The position numbers were made by a program, and so were the translations under genes. A DNA stretch of 64,000 nt. Origin: Hetaerina americana. Lineage: Eukaryota; Arthropoda; Insecta; Odonata; Calopterygidae. Positions 11,601 to 24,605 of this stretch are shown here, one piece after another. The notes under the pieces were generated by a model, which did not search any database, had not been told where the DNA came from, and worked only from the letters and a program-made list of their open reading frames with translations. The stretch lies in the NCBI GenBank assembly GCA_022747635.1, contig JAKTNV010000041.1:124001-188000 (forward strand). The letters are read 5' to 3'. Positions within the stretch are counted from its first letter, which is position 1, and every line of letters begins with the position of its first letter.

Positions 11601-13940
11601 GGGGGGTATTGGCACTATTCATGGAAAAATGTGAAAAAAAACATTTTCTAAAAATGAAATAAATGCCTTCTATACACCTCAAACATTCACTCTAAATCTG
11701 AAAATTGTTGTTTTTTCGCAATATTTTTAGAAATTTGGGCTCTTTTAGTAACATTAACACTTGCGCTGAAGCATCTTTTATGCTCATTTCTTGTCTTTCA
11801 GTATTTATTCTTGGATTTATTTTGTTTATTTGATGAAAATGAAAAACAATACACACCCAGGAAACATTTTTGTTTGATTTGTGTCGAGTGAAATTTTCAC
11901 CTAGAACCCAAAGGGGGGGTACTGGCACTTTTCATGGAAAAATGTGAAAAATTAAATTTTCTAAAAATGAAATAAATGCCTTCTATACACCTCAAACATT
12001 CACTCTTAAACTGAAAATTGTTGTTTTTCGCAATATTTTTAGAAATTTGGGCTCTTTTAGTAACATTAACACTTTCGCTGAAGCATCTTTTATGCTCATT
12101 TCTTGTCTTTCAGGATTTATTCTAGGTTTTATTTTGTTAATTTGATGAAAATGAAAACCAATACACAACATGGAAACATTTTTGTTTGATTTGTGTCGAG
12201 TGAGATTTTCACCTAGAACCCAAAGGGGGGGTATTGGCACTTTTCATGGAAAAATGTAAAAAATTAAATTTTTTAAAAATGAAATAAATGCCATTTATAC
12301 ACCTCAAACATTCACTCTTAAACAGAAGATAGTGGTTTTTCGCAATATTTTTAGAAATTTGTGCTCTTTTAGTAACATGAACACTTGCGCTGAAGCATCT
12401 TTTATGCTCATTCCTTGTCTTTCAGGATTTATTCTGGGTTTTATTTTGTTTATTTGATGAAAATGAAAACAAAACACACCATGGAAACATTTTTGTTTGA
12501 TTTGTGTCGAGTGAGATTTTCACCTAGAACCCAAGAGGGGGGGGTATTGGCACTTTTCATGGAAAAATGTGAAAAATTTAATTTTCTAAAATTGAAATAA
12601 ATGCCTTCTTTACACCTCAAACATTCACTCTTAAACAGAAGATTGTGGTTTTTCGCAATATTTTTAGAAATTTGGGCTCTTTTAGTAACATTAACACTTG
12701 CGCTGAAGCATCTTTTATGCTCATTCCTTGTCTTTCAGGATTTATTCTGGGTTTTATTTTGTTTATTTGATGAAAATGAACAACAATACACACCATGGAA
12801 ACATTTTTTTTATTTGTGTCCAGTGAGATTTTCACCTAGAACCCAAAGGGACTTTTCATGGAAAAATGTGAAAAATTAAATTTTCTAAAATTGAAATAAA
12901 TGCCTTCTATACACCTAAAACATTCACTCTTAAACAGAAAATTGTGGTTTTTCGCAATATTTTTATAAATTTGGGCTCTTATAGTAAGAATAACATTTGC
13001 GCTTAAGCATCTTTTATGCTCATTTCTTGTATTTCAGTATTTATTCTGGGTTTCATTTTGTTTATTTGATGAAAATGAACAACAATACACAATAATGGAA
13101 ACATTTATGTTTGATTTGTGTCGAGTGAGATTTTCACCTAGAACCCAAAGGGCACTTTTCATGGAAAAATGAGAAAAAATAAATTTTCTAAAAATGAAAT
13201 AAATGCCTTCTATACACCTCAAACATTCACTCTTAAACTGAAAATTGTTGTTTTTCGCAATATTTTTAGAAATTTTGGCTCTTTTAGTAACATTAACACT
13301 TGCGCTGAAGCATCTTTAATGCTCATTTCTTGTCTTTCAGTATTTATTCTGGGTTTTATTTTGTTTATTTGATGAAAATGAGCAACAATACACTCCATGG
13401 AAACTTTTTTGTTTGATTTGTATCGAGTGAGATTTTCACCATGAACCCAAAGGGGGGGTATTGGCACTTTTCATGGAAAAATGAGAAAAAATAAATTTTC
13501 TAAAAATGAAATAAATGCCTTCTATACACCTCAAACATTCACTCTAAATCCGAAAATTGTGGTTTTTCGCAATATTTTTAGAAATTTCGGCTCTTTTAGT
13601 AACATTAACAACCACGCTGAAGCACCTTTAATGCTCATTTCTTGTCTTTCAGTATATATTCTGGGTTTTATTTATTTTATTTGATGAAAATGAACAACAA
13701 TACACACCATGGAAACATTTTTTTTTGATTTGTGTCGAGTGAGATTTTCACCTTGAACCCAAAATTGTCACTTTTCATGGAAAAATGAGAAAAAATAAAT
13801 TTTCTAAAAATGAAATAAATGCCTTCTATACACCTCAAACATTCACTCTAAATCTGAAAATTGTTGTTTTTCGCAATGTTTTTAGAAATTTGGGCTCTTT
13901 TAGTAACATTAACAACCCCGCTGAAGCATCTTTTATGCTC
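11551..13940 (+). repeat. Eight-monomer unit, tandem copy 2
   Basis: This repeats copy 1 up to about 13940. There the pyrimidine tract is followed by TACTTGTTCTGGG instead of TATTTATTCTGGG and the sequence passes into the 180-bp-containing block. The G-tract near 12848 has shrunk to GGGAC where copy 1 at about 10370 has the full G-run, so the two copies have changed length at that site since duplication. Confidence 0.85.
13219..13940 (+). repeat. Three-monomer core, occurrence 5, third monomer replaced
   Basis: The first two monomers are intact. The third begins with the usual CAATGTTTTTAG but changes near 13940 to TACTTGTTCTGGG and leads into 180-bp monomers. Confidence 0.8.
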
Positions 13941-14074
13941 ATTTCTTGTCTTTCAGTACTTGTTCTGGGTTTTATTTTGTTTATTTGATGAAAATGAACA
14001 ACAATACACACCATGGAAACATTTGTGTTTGATTTGTGTCGAGTGAGATTTTCGACTAGAACCCAAAGGGGGGG

Positions 14075-14250
14075 CTCTTTTACTAACATTACCAACCCCG
14101 CTGAAGCATCTTTTATGCTCATTTCTTGTCTTTCAGGATTTATTCTGGGTTTAATTTTGTTTATTTGATGAAAATGATCAACAATACACACCATGGAAAC
14201 ATTTTTGTTTGATTTGTGTGGAGTGAGATTTTCACGTAGAACCCAACTGG
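14075..14250 (+). repeat. Truncated 180-bp monomer (one unit)
   Basis: The G-tract of the previous unit runs straight into GGGCTCTTTTACTAAC, so bases 118-249 of the 312-bp monomer are missing. The next equivalent site is exactly 180 bp on. The following G-tract is damaged to CCCAACTGGAC, where sister copies read CCCAAAGGGAC. Confidence 0.9.
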
Positions 14251-14868
14251 ACTTTTCATGGAAAAATGTGAAAAATTAAATTTTCTAAAATTGAAATAAA
14301 TGCCTTCTATACACCTAAAACATTCACTCTTAAACAGAAAATTGTGGTTTTTCGCAATATTTTTATAAATTTGGGCTCTTATAGTAAGAAAAACACTTGC
14401 GCTTAAGCATCTTCTATGCTCATTTCTTGCCTTTCAGGATTTATTCTGGGTTTTATTTTGTTTAGTTGATGAAAATGAACAACAATACACACCATGGAAA
14501 CATTTTTGTTTGATTTGGGTCGAGTGAGATTTTCACATAGAACCCAAAGGGGGGGGTATTGGCACTTTTCATGGAAAAATGTGAAAAATTAAATTTTCTA
14601 AAATTGAAATAAATGCCTTCTATACACCTCAAACATTCACTCTTAAACAGAAGATTGTGGTTTTTCGATATATTTTTAGAAATTTGGGCTCTTTTAGTAA
14701 CATTAACAACCCCGCTGAAGCATCTTTTATGCTCATTTCTTGCCTTTCAGGATTTATTATGGGTTTAATTTTGTTTATTTAATGAAAATGAACAACAATA
14801 CACACCATGGAAACATTTTTGTTTGATTTGTGTCGAGTGAGATTCTCACCTAGAACCCAAAGGGGGGG

Positions 14869-15231
14869 CTCTTTTATTAACATTACCAACCCCGCTGAAG
14901 CATCTTTTATGCTCATTTCTTGTCTTTCAGTACTTATTCTGGGTTTTATTTTGTTTATTTGATGAAAATGAATAACAATACACACCATGGAAACATTTGT
15001 GTTTGATTTGTGTCGAGTGAGATTTTCGACTAGAACCCAAAGGGGGGGCTCTTTTACTAACATTACCAACCCCGCTGAAGCATCTTTTATGCTCATTTCT
15101 TGTCTTTCAGGATTTATTCTGGGTTTTATTTTGTTTATTTGATGAAAATGAACAACAATACACACCATGGAAACATTTTTATTTGATTTGTGTCGAGTGA
15201 GATTTTAACCTAGAACCCAAGAGGGGGGGGG
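14869..15231 (+). repeat. Truncated 180-bp monomers (two units)
   Basis: Junctions at 14869 and 15049 are exactly 180 bp apart. The first reads CTCTTTTATTAAC and the second CTCTTTTACTAAC, the same pair of variants as at 27.8 kb. Confidence 0.92.
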
Positions 15232-16479
15232 TATTGGCACTTTTCATGGAAAAAAGTGAAAAATTAAATTTTCTAAAAATGAAATAAATGCCTTCTATAC
15301 ACCTCAGACATTCACTCTTAAACTGAAAATTGTTGTTTTTCGCAATATTTTTAGAAATTTGGGCCCTTTAAATAATATTAACACTTGCGCTGAAGCATCT
15401 TCTATGCTCATTTCTTGTCTTTCAGGATTTATTCTGGGTTTTATTTTGTTTATTTGATGAAAATGAACAACAATACACACCATGGAAACATTTTTGTTTG
15501 ATTTGGGTCGAGTGAGATTTTCACCTAGAACCCAATGGGGGGGGGTATTGGCACTTTTCATGGAAAAATGAGAAAAAATACATTTTCTAAAAATGAAATA
15601 AATGCCTTCTACACACCTCAAACATTCACTCTAAATCTGAAAATTTTGTTTTTCGCAATATTTTTGAAAATTTCGGCTCTTTTAGTAACATTAACACTTG
15701 CGCTGAAGCATCTTTTATGCTCATTTCTTGTCTTTCAGGATTTATTCTGGGTTTTATTTTGTTAATTTGATGAAAATGAAAACCAATACACAACATGGAA
15801 ACATTTTTGTTTGATTTGTGTCGAGTGAGATTTTCACCTAGAACCCAAAGGGGGGGTATTGGCACTTTTCATGGAAAAATGTAAAAAATTAAATTTTTAA
15901 AAATGAAATAAATGCCTTTTATACACCTCAAACATTCACTCTTAAACAGAAGATAGTGGTTTTTCGCAATATTTTTAGAAATTTGTGCTCTTTTAGTAAC
16001 ATTTACACTTGCGCTGAAGCATCTTTTATGCTCATTCCTTGTCTTTCAGGATTTATTCTGGGTTTTATTTTGTTTATTTGATGAAAATGAAAACAAAACA
16101 CACCATGGAAACATTTTTGTTTGATTTGTGTCAAGTGAGATTTTCACCTAGAACCCAAGAGGGGGGGGTATTGGCACTTTTCATGGAAAAATGTGAAAAA
16201 TTTAATTTTCTAAAATTGAAATAAATGCCTTCTTTACACCTCAAACATTCACTCTTAAACAGAAGATTGTGGTTTTTCGCAATATTTTTAGAAATTTGGG
16301 CTCTTTTAGTAACATTAACACTTGCGCTGAAGCATCTTTTATGCTCATTCCTTGTCTTTCAGGATTTATTCTGGGTTTTATTTTGTTTATTTGATGAAAA
16401 TGAACAACAATACACACCATGGAAACATTTTTGTTTGATTTGTGTCGAGTGGGATTTTCACCTAGAACCCAAAGGGCAC

Positions 16480-18430
16480 TTTTCATAAAAATGAGAAAAA
16501 ATAAATTTTCTAAAAATGAAATAAATGCCTTCTATACACCTCAAACATTCACTGTTAAACTGAAATTGTTGTTTTTTCGCAATATTTTTAGAAATTTTGG
16601 CTCTTTTAGTAACATTAACAACTTGCGCTGAAGCATCTTTTATGCTGATTTCTTGTATTTCAGTATTTATTCTGGGTTTTATTTTTTTTTATTTGATGAA
16701 AATGAACAACAATACACACCATAGAAACATTTTGTTTGATTTGTGTCGAGTGAGATTTTCACCTAGAACCCAAAGGGGGGGGTATTGGCACTTTTCAGGG
16801 AAAATTGTGAAAAAAAAACATTTTCTAAAAATGAAATAAATGCCTTTTATACACCTCAAACATTCACTCTAAAACGGAAAATTGTTGTTTTTTCGCAATA
16901 TTTTTAGAAATTTGGGCTCTTTTAGTAACATTTACACTTCCGCTGAAGTATCTTTAATTCTCATTTCTTGTATTTCAGATTTATTCTGGGTTTTATTTTG
17001 TTTATTTGATGAAAATGAACAACAATACACACCATGGAAACATTTTTGTTTGATTTGTGTCGAGTGAGATTTTCACCTAGAACCCAAAGGGGGGGGTATT
17101 GGCACTTTTCATGGATAAATGAGAAAAAATACATTTTCTAAAATGAAATAAATGCCTTCTACACACCACAAACATTCACTCTAAATCTGAAAATTTTGTT
17201 TTTCGCAATATTTTTTGAAAATTTGGGCTCTTTTAGTAACATTAACACTAGCGCTGAAGCATCTTTAATGCTCATTTCTTGTCTTTCAGTATTTATTCTG
17301 GGTTTTATTTTGTTTATTTGATGAAAATGAGCAACAATACACTCCATGGAAACTTTTTTGTTTGATTTGTATCGAGTGAGATTTTCACCATGAACCCAAA
17401 GGGGGGGTTTTGGCACTTTTCATGGAAAAATGAGAAAAAATAAATTTTCTAAAAATGAAATAAATGCCTTCTATACACCTCAAACATTCACTCTAAATCC
17501 GAAAATTGTGTTTTTCGCAATATTTTTAGAAATTTCGGCTCTTTTAGTAACATTAACAACCACGCTGAAGCATCTTTTATGCTCATTTCTTGTCTTTCAG
17601 TATATATTTCTGGGTTTTATTTATTTTATTTGATGAAAATGAACAACAATACACACCATGGAAACATTTTTTTTTTGATTTGTGTCGAGTGAGATTTTCA
17701 CCTTGAACCCAAAATTGTCACTTTTCATGAAAAATGAGAAAAAATAAATTTTCTAAAATGAAATAAATGCCTTCTATACACCTCAAACATTCACTCTAAA
17801 TCTGAAAATTGTTGTTTTTCGCAATGTTTTTAGAAATTTGGGCTCTTTTTAGTAACATTAACAACCCCGCTGAAGCATCTTTTATGCTCATTTCTTGTAT
17901 TTCAGTATTTATTCTGGGTTTAATTTTGTTAATTTGATGAAAATGAAAACCAATACACACCATGGAAACATTTTTGTTTGATTTTTGTCGAGTGAGATTT
18001 TCACCTAGAACCCAAAGGGGGGGTATTGGCACTTTTCATGGAAAAATGTGAAAAATTAAATTTCTAAAAAATAGAAATAAAATGCCTTCTATACACCTCA
18101 AACATTCACTCTTAAACTGAAAATTGTTGTTTTTCGCAATATTTTAAGAAATTTTGGCTCTTTTAGTAACATTAACACTTGCGCTGAAGCATCTTTTATA
18201 ATCATTTCTTGTATTTCTGGATTTATTCTGGGTTTTATTTTGTTTATTTGATGAAAATGAAAAACAATACACAGCCAGGAAACATTTTTGTTTGATTTGT
18301 GTCGATTGAGATTTTCACCTAGAACCCAAAGGGGGGGGGTACTGGCACTTTTCATGGAAAAATGAGAAAAATTAATTTTCTAAAAATGAAATAAATGCCT
18401 TCTAAACACCTCAAACATTCACTCTTAACT
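16480..18430 (+). other. Cluster of one-base indels relative to the sister copy
   Basis: Compared with 29.41-31.37 kb, this stretch has many small changes: CATAAAAATG for CATGGAAAAATG, GAAATTG for GAAAATTG, GTTTTTTCGC for GTTTTTCGC, ACAACTTGCG for ACACTTGCG, TTTCAGAT for TTTCAGGAT and CAGGGAAAA for CATGGAAAA. Flanking sequence on both sides matches its sister far better. Residual sequencing or consensus error is a plausible cause; a locally faster-changing segment is the alternative. Confidence 0.65.
17159..18023 (+). repeat. Three-monomer core, occurrence 6, indel-rich
   Basis: Complete in order but with many one-base changes in homopolymers, such as TATATATTTCTGG, CTCTTTTTAG and TTTTTTTTTGATT, and CACCACAAAC for CACCTCAAAC. 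Confidence 0.8.
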
Positions 18431-18954
18431 GAAAATTGTTGTTTTTCGCTATATTTTTAGAAATTTGGGCTCTTTTAGTAACATTAACACTTGCGCTGAA
18501 GCATCTTTTATGCTCATTTCTTGTCTTTCAGTACTTATTCTGGGTTTTATTTTGTTTATTTGATGAAAATGAACAACAATACACACCATGGAAACGTTTG
18601 TGTTTGATTTGTGTCGAGTGAGATTTTCGACTAGAACTTAAAGGGGTGGGCATTGGCACTTTTCATGGAAAAATGTGAAAAATTAAATTTTCTAAAATTG
18701 AAATAAATGCCTTCTATACACCTCAAACATTCACTCTTAAACAGAAGATTGTGGTTTTTCGCAATATTTTTAGAAATTTGGGCTCTTTTAGTAACATTAA
18801 CAACCCCGCTGAAGCATCTTTTATGCTCATTTCTTGCCTTTCAGGATTTACTATGGGTTTAATTTTGTTTATTTAATGAAAATGAACACACCATGGAAAC
18901 ATTTTTGTTTGATTTGTGTCGAGTGAGATTCTCACCTAGAACCCAAAGGGGGGG

Positions 18955-19131
18955 CTCTTTTACTAACATTACCAACCCCGCTGAAGCATCTTTTATGCTC
19001 ATTCCTTGTCTTTCAGTACTTGTTCTGGGTTTTATTTTGTTTATTTGATGAAAATGAACAACAATACACAATAATGGAAACATTTATGTTTGATTTGTGT
19101 CGAGTGAGATTTTCACCTAGAACCCAAAGGG
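18955..19131 (+). repeat. Truncated 180-bp monomer (one unit)
   Basis: One junction, with the unit's right half switched to the ACAATAATGG subtype. Related clusters near 23.4 and 31.9 kb have two units here. Confidence 0.88.
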
Positions 19132-22100
19132 CACTTTTCATGGAAAAATGAGAAAAAATAAATTTTCTAAAAATGAAATAAATGCCTTCTATACACCTCA
19201 AACATTCACTCTTAAACTGAAAATTGTTGTTTTTTCGCAATATTTTTAGAAATTTTGGCTCTTTTAGTAACATTAACACTTGCGCTGAAGCATCTTTAAT
19301 GCTCATTTCTTGTCTTTCAGTATTTATTCTGGGTTTTATTTTGTTTATTTGATGAAAATGAGCAACAATACACTCCATGGAAACTTTTTTGTTTGATTTG
19401 TATCGAGTGAGATTTTCACCATGAACCCAAAGGGGGGGTATTGGCACTTTTCATGGAAAAATGAGAAAAAATAATTTTCTAAAAATGAAATAAATGCCTT
19501 CTATACACCTCAAACATTCACTCTAAATCCGAAAATTGTGGTTTTTCGCAATATTTTTAGAAATTTCGGCTCTTTTAGGAACATTAACAACCACGCTGAA
19601 GCATCTTTTATGCTCATTTCTTGTCTTTCAGTATATATTCTGGGTTTTATTTATTTTATTTGATGAAAATGAACAACAATACACACCATGGAAACATTTT
19701 TTTTTGATTTGTGTCGAGTGAGATTTTCACCTTGAACCCAAAATTGTCACTTTTCATGGAAAAATGAGAAAAAATAAATTTTCTAAAAATGAAATAAATG
19801 CCTTTTATACACCTCAAACATTCACTCTAAATCTGAAAATTGTTGTTTTTCGCAATGTTTTTAGAAATTTGGGCTCTTTTAGTAACATTAACAACCCCGC
19901 TGAAGCATCTTTTATGCTCATTTCTTGTATTTCAGTATTTATTCTGGGTTTAATTTTGTTAATTTGATGAAAATGAAAACCAATACACACCATGGAAACA
20001 TTTTTGTTTGATTTGTGTTGAGCGAGATTTTCACCTAGAACCCAAAGGGGGGTAATTGGCACTATTCATGGAAAAATGTGAAAAAAAACATTTTCTAAAA
20101 ATGAAATAAATGCCTTCTATACACCTCAAACATTCACTCTAAATCTGAAAATTGTTGTTTTTCGCAATATTTTTAGAAATTTGGGCTCTTTTAGTAACAT
20201 TAACACTTGCGCTGAAGCATCTTTTATGCTCATTTCTTGTCTTTCAGTATTTATTCTTGGATTTATTTTGTTTATTTGATGAAAATGAAAAACAATACAC
20301 ACCCAGGAAACATTTTTGTTTGATTTGTGTCGAGTGAAATTTTCACCTAGAACCCAAAGGGGGGGTACTGGCACTTTTCATGGAAAAATGTGAAAAATTA
20401 AATTTTCTAAAAATGAAATAAATGCCTTCTATACACCTCAAACATTCACTCTTAAACTGAAAATTGTTGTTTTTCGCAATATTTTTAGAAATTTGGGCTC
20501 TTTAATAACATTAACACTTGCGCTGAAGCATCTTTTATGCTCATTTCTTGTCTTTCAGGATTTATTCTAGGTTTTATTTTGTTAATTTGATGAAAATGAA
20601 AACCAATACACAACATGGAAACATTTTTGTTTGATTTGTGTCGAGTGAGATTTTCACCTAGAACCCAAAGGGGGGGTATTGGCACTTTTCATGGAAAAAT
20701 GTAAAAAATTAAATTTTTTAAAAATGAAATAAATGCCATTTATACACCTCAAACATTCACTCTTAAACAGAAGATAGTGGTTTTTCGCAATATTTTTAGA
20801 AATTTGTGCTCTTTTAGTAACATTAACACTTGCGCTGAAGCATCTTTTATGCTCATTCCTTGTCTTTCAGGATTTATTCTGGGTTTTATTTTGTTTATTT
20901 GATGAAAATGAAAACAAAACACACCATGGAAACATTTTTGTTTGATTTGTGTCGAGTGAGATTTTCACCTAGAACCCAAGAGGGGGGGGGTATTGGCACT
21001 TTTCATGGAAAAATGTGAAAAATTTAATTTTCTAAAATTGAAATAAATGCCTTCTTTACACCTCAAACATTCACTCTTAAACAGAAGATTGTGGTTTTTC
21101 GCAATATTTTTAGAAATTTGGGCTCTTTTAGTAACATTAACACTTGCGCTGAAGCATCTTTTATGCTCATTCCTTGTCTTTCAGGATTTATTCTGGGTTT
21201 TATTTTGTTTATTTGATGAAAATGAACAACAATACACACCATGGAAACATTTTTTTTATTTGTGTCCAGTGAGATTTTCACCTAGAACCCAAAGGGACTT
21301 TTCATGGAAAAATGTGAAAAATTAAATTTTCTAAAATTGAAATAAATGCCTTTTATACACCTAAAACATTCACTCTTAAACAGAAAATTGTGGTTTTTCG
21401 CAATATTTTTATAAATTTGGGCTCTTATAGTAAGAATAACATTTGCGCTTAAGCATCTTTTATGCTCATTTCTTGTATTTCAGTATTTATTCTGGGTTTC
21501 ATTTTGTTTATTTGATGAAAATGAACAACAATACACAATAATGGAAACATTTATGTTTGATTTGTGTCGAGTGAGATTTTCACCTAGAACCCAAAGGGCA
21601 CTTTTCATGGAAAAATGAGAAAAAATAAATTTTCTAAAAATGAAATAAATGCCTTCTATACACCTCAAACATTCACTCTTAAACTGAAAATTGTTTTTTT
21701 TCGCAATATTTTTAGAAATTTTGGCTCTTTTAGTAACATTAACACTTGCGCTGAAGCATCTTTAATGCTCATTTCTTGTCTTTCAGTATTTATTCTGGGT
21801 TTTATTTTGTTTATTTGATGAAAATGAGCAACAATACACTCCATGGAAACTTTTTTGTTTGATTTGTATCGAGTGAGATTTTCACCATGAACCCAAAGGG
21901 GGGGTATTGGCACTTTTCATGGAAAAATGAGAAAAAATAAATTTTCTAAAAATGAAATAAATGCCTTCTATACACCTCAAACATTCACTCTAAATCCGAA
22001 AATTGTGGTTTTTCGCAATATTTTTAGAAATTTCGGCTCTTTTAGTAACATTAACAACCACGCTGAAGCATCTTTTATGCTCATTTCTTGTCTTTCAGTA

Positions 22101-22380
22101 TATATTCTGGGTTTTATTTATTTTATTTGATGAAAATGAACAACAATACACACCATGGAAACATTTTTTTTTGATTTGTGTCGAGTGAGATTTTCACCTT
22201 GAACCCAAAATTGTCACTTTTCATGGAAAAATGAGAAAAAATAAATTTTCTAAAAATGAAATAAATGCCTTCTATACACCTCAAACATTCACTCTAAATC
22301 TGAAAATTGTTGTTTTTCGCAATGTTTTTAGAAATTTGGGCTCTTTTAGTAACATTAACAACCCCGCTGAAGCATCTTTT
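19061..22380 (+). repeat. Block repeating 10.6-13.9 kb (offset ~8,446 bp)
   Basis: From the ACAATAATGGAAAC variant near 19070 to about 22380 the sequence follows 10.6-13.9 kb. It keeps such private changes as TTTTAGGAACATTAAC near 19577 (11130 in the earlier copy) and the shortened CCCAAAGGGACTTTT near 21290 (12843). Two copies of the three-monomer core lie in it. Confidence 0.85.
19201..20051 (+). repeat. Three-monomer core, occurrence 7
   Basis: Complete trio, sister to occurrence 4 by the shared GGAACATTAAC change. It begins within the ACAATAATGG context. Confidence 0.85.
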
Positions 22381-22517
22381 ATGCTCATTTCTTGTATTTC
22401 AGTATTGATTCTGGGTTTAATTTTGTTAATTTGATGAAAATGAAAACCAATACACACCATGGAAACATTTTTGTTTGATTTTTGTCGAGTGAGATTTTCA
22501 CCTAGAACCCAAAGGGG
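21665..22517 (+). repeat. Three-monomer core, occurrence 8
   Basis: Complete trio. A private TATTGATTCTGG stands in the third monomer near 22403, and the third monomer ends in GATTTTTGTCGAG. Confidence 0.85.
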
Positions 22518-24605
22518 GGGTATTGGCACTTTTCATGGAAAAATGTGAAAAATTAAATTTTCTAAAAATGAAATAAATGCCTTCTATACACCTCAAACAT
22601 TCACTCTGAAACAGATGATTGTTGTTTTTCGCAATATTTTTAGAATTTCGGCTCTTTTAGTAACATTAACACTTGCGCTGAAGCATCTTTTATGCCCATT
22701 TCTTGCCTTTCAGGATTTATTCTGGGTTTAATTTTGTTTAGTTGATGAAAATGAACAACAATACACACCATGGAAACATTTTTTTTTGATTTGTGTCGAG
22801 TGAGATTTTCACCTAGAACCCAAAGGGGGGGTATTGGCACTTTTCATGGAAAAATGAGAAAAATTAAATTTTCTAAAAATGAAATAAATGCCTTCTAAAC
22901 ACCTCAAACATTCACTCTTAAACTGAAAATTGTTGTTTTTCGCTATATTTTTAGAAATTTGGGCTCTTTTAGTAACATTAACACTTGCGCTGAAGCATCT
23001 TTTATGCTCATTTCTTGTCTTTCAGTACTTATTCTGGGTTTTATTTTGTTTATTTGATGAAAATGAACAACAATACACACCATGGAAACGTTTGTGTTTG
23101 ATTTGTGTCGAGTGAGATTTTCGACTAGAACTTAAAGGGGGGGGCATTGGCACTTTTCATGGAAAAATGTGAAAAATTAAATTTTCTAAAATTGAAATAA
23201 ATGCCTTCTATACACCTCAAACATTCACTCTTAAACAGAAGATTGTGGTTTTTCGCAATATTTTTAGAAATTTGGGCTCTTTTAGTAACATTAACAACCC
23301 CGCTGAAGCATCTTTTATGCTCATTTCTTGCCTTTCAGGATTTATTATGGGTTTAATTTTGTTTATTTAATGAAAATGAACACACCATGGAAACATTTTT
23401 GTTTGATTTGTGTCGAGTGAGATTCTCACCTAGAACCCAAAGGGGGGGCTCTTTTACTAACATTACCAACCCCGCTGAAGCATCTTTTATGCTCATTTCT
23501 TGTCTTTCAGTACTTGTTCTGGGTTTTATTTTGTTTATTTGATGAAAATGAACAACAATACACACCATGGAAACATTTGTGTTTGATTTGTGTCGAGTGA
23601 GATTTTCGACTAGAACCCAAAGGGGGGGCTCTTTTACTAACATTACCAACCCCGCTGAAGCAACTTTTATGCTCATTTCTTGTCTTTCAGGATTTATTCT
23701 TGGTTTAATTTTGTTCATTTGATGAAAATGATCAAGAATACACACCATGGAAACATTTTTGTTTGATTTGTGTGGAGTGAGATTTTCACGTAGAACCCAA
23801 AGGGACTTTTCATGGAAAAATGTGAAAAATTAAATTTTCTAAAATTGAAATAAATGCCTTCTATACACCTAAAACATTCACTCTTAAACAGAAAATTGTG
23901 GTTTTTCGCAATATTTTTATAAATTTGGGCTCTTATAGTAAGAATAACACTTGCGCTTAAGCATCTTCTATGCTCATTTCTTGCCTTTCAGGATTTATTC
24001 TGGGTTTTATTTTGTTTAGTTGATGAAAATGAACAACAATACACACCATGGAAACATTTTTGTTTGATTTGGGTCGAGTGAGATTTTCACATAGAACCCA
24101 AAGGGGGGGGTATTGGCACTTTTCATGGAAAAATGTGAAAAATTAAATTTTCTAAAATTGAAATAAATGCCTTCTATACACCTCAAACATTCACTCTTAA
24201 ACAGAAGATTGTGGTTTTTCGATATATTTTTAGAAATTTGGGCTCTTTTAGTAACATTAACAACCCCGCTGAAGCATCTTTTATGCTCATTTCTTGTCTT
24301 TCAGGATTTATTCTAGGTTTTATTTTGTTTATTTGATGAAAATGAAAAACAATACACACCCAGGAAACATTTTTGTTTGATTTGTGTCGAGTGAAATTTT
24401 CACCTAGAACCCAAAGGGGGGGTATTGGCACTTTTCATGGAAAAATGTAAAAAATTAAATTTTTTAAAAATGAAATAAATGCCATTTATACACCTCAAAC
24501 ATTCACTCTTAAACAGAAGATAGTGGTTTTTCGCAATATTTTTAGAAATTTGTGCTCTTTTAGTAACATTAACACTTGCGCTGAAGCATCTTTTATGCTC
24601 ATTCC
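22381..24605 (+). repeat. Higher-order block with one 180-bp cluster
   Basis: The marker CTGAAACAGATGATTG near 22607 is shared only with about 26362, at an offset of 3,755 bp. From about 22.9 to 24.2 kb the sequence matches 31.3-32.7 kb at an offset of 8,441 bp. The join to the next block near 24.3 kb introduces the CACACCCAGGAAAC monomer also seen near 4706, 9370 and 11854. Confidence 0.8.
23449..23804 (+). repeat. Truncated 180-bp monomers (two units)
   Basis: Junctions at 23449 and 23629. Private changes are GAAGCAACTTTTATG and TTGTTCATTTG, and the preceding full monomer has lost CAACAATA before CACACCATGG. Confidence 0.92.

Larger units (their letters stand above)
13941..19060 (+). repeat. 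Mosaic higher-order block with 180-bp monomers
   Basis: About 5 kb here is repeated at 26.9-31.9 kb at an offset of 12,935 bp, with order and private variants kept. Examples are ACCTCAGACATTC near 15303 and 28237 and AAATAATATTAAC near 15368 and 28303. It contains three clusters of truncated monomers and one copy of the three-monomer core. A two-monomer addition at about 16.55-17.2 kb is shared with 29.5-30.2 kb and absent from the third related copy near 34.3 kb. Confidence 0.85.
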
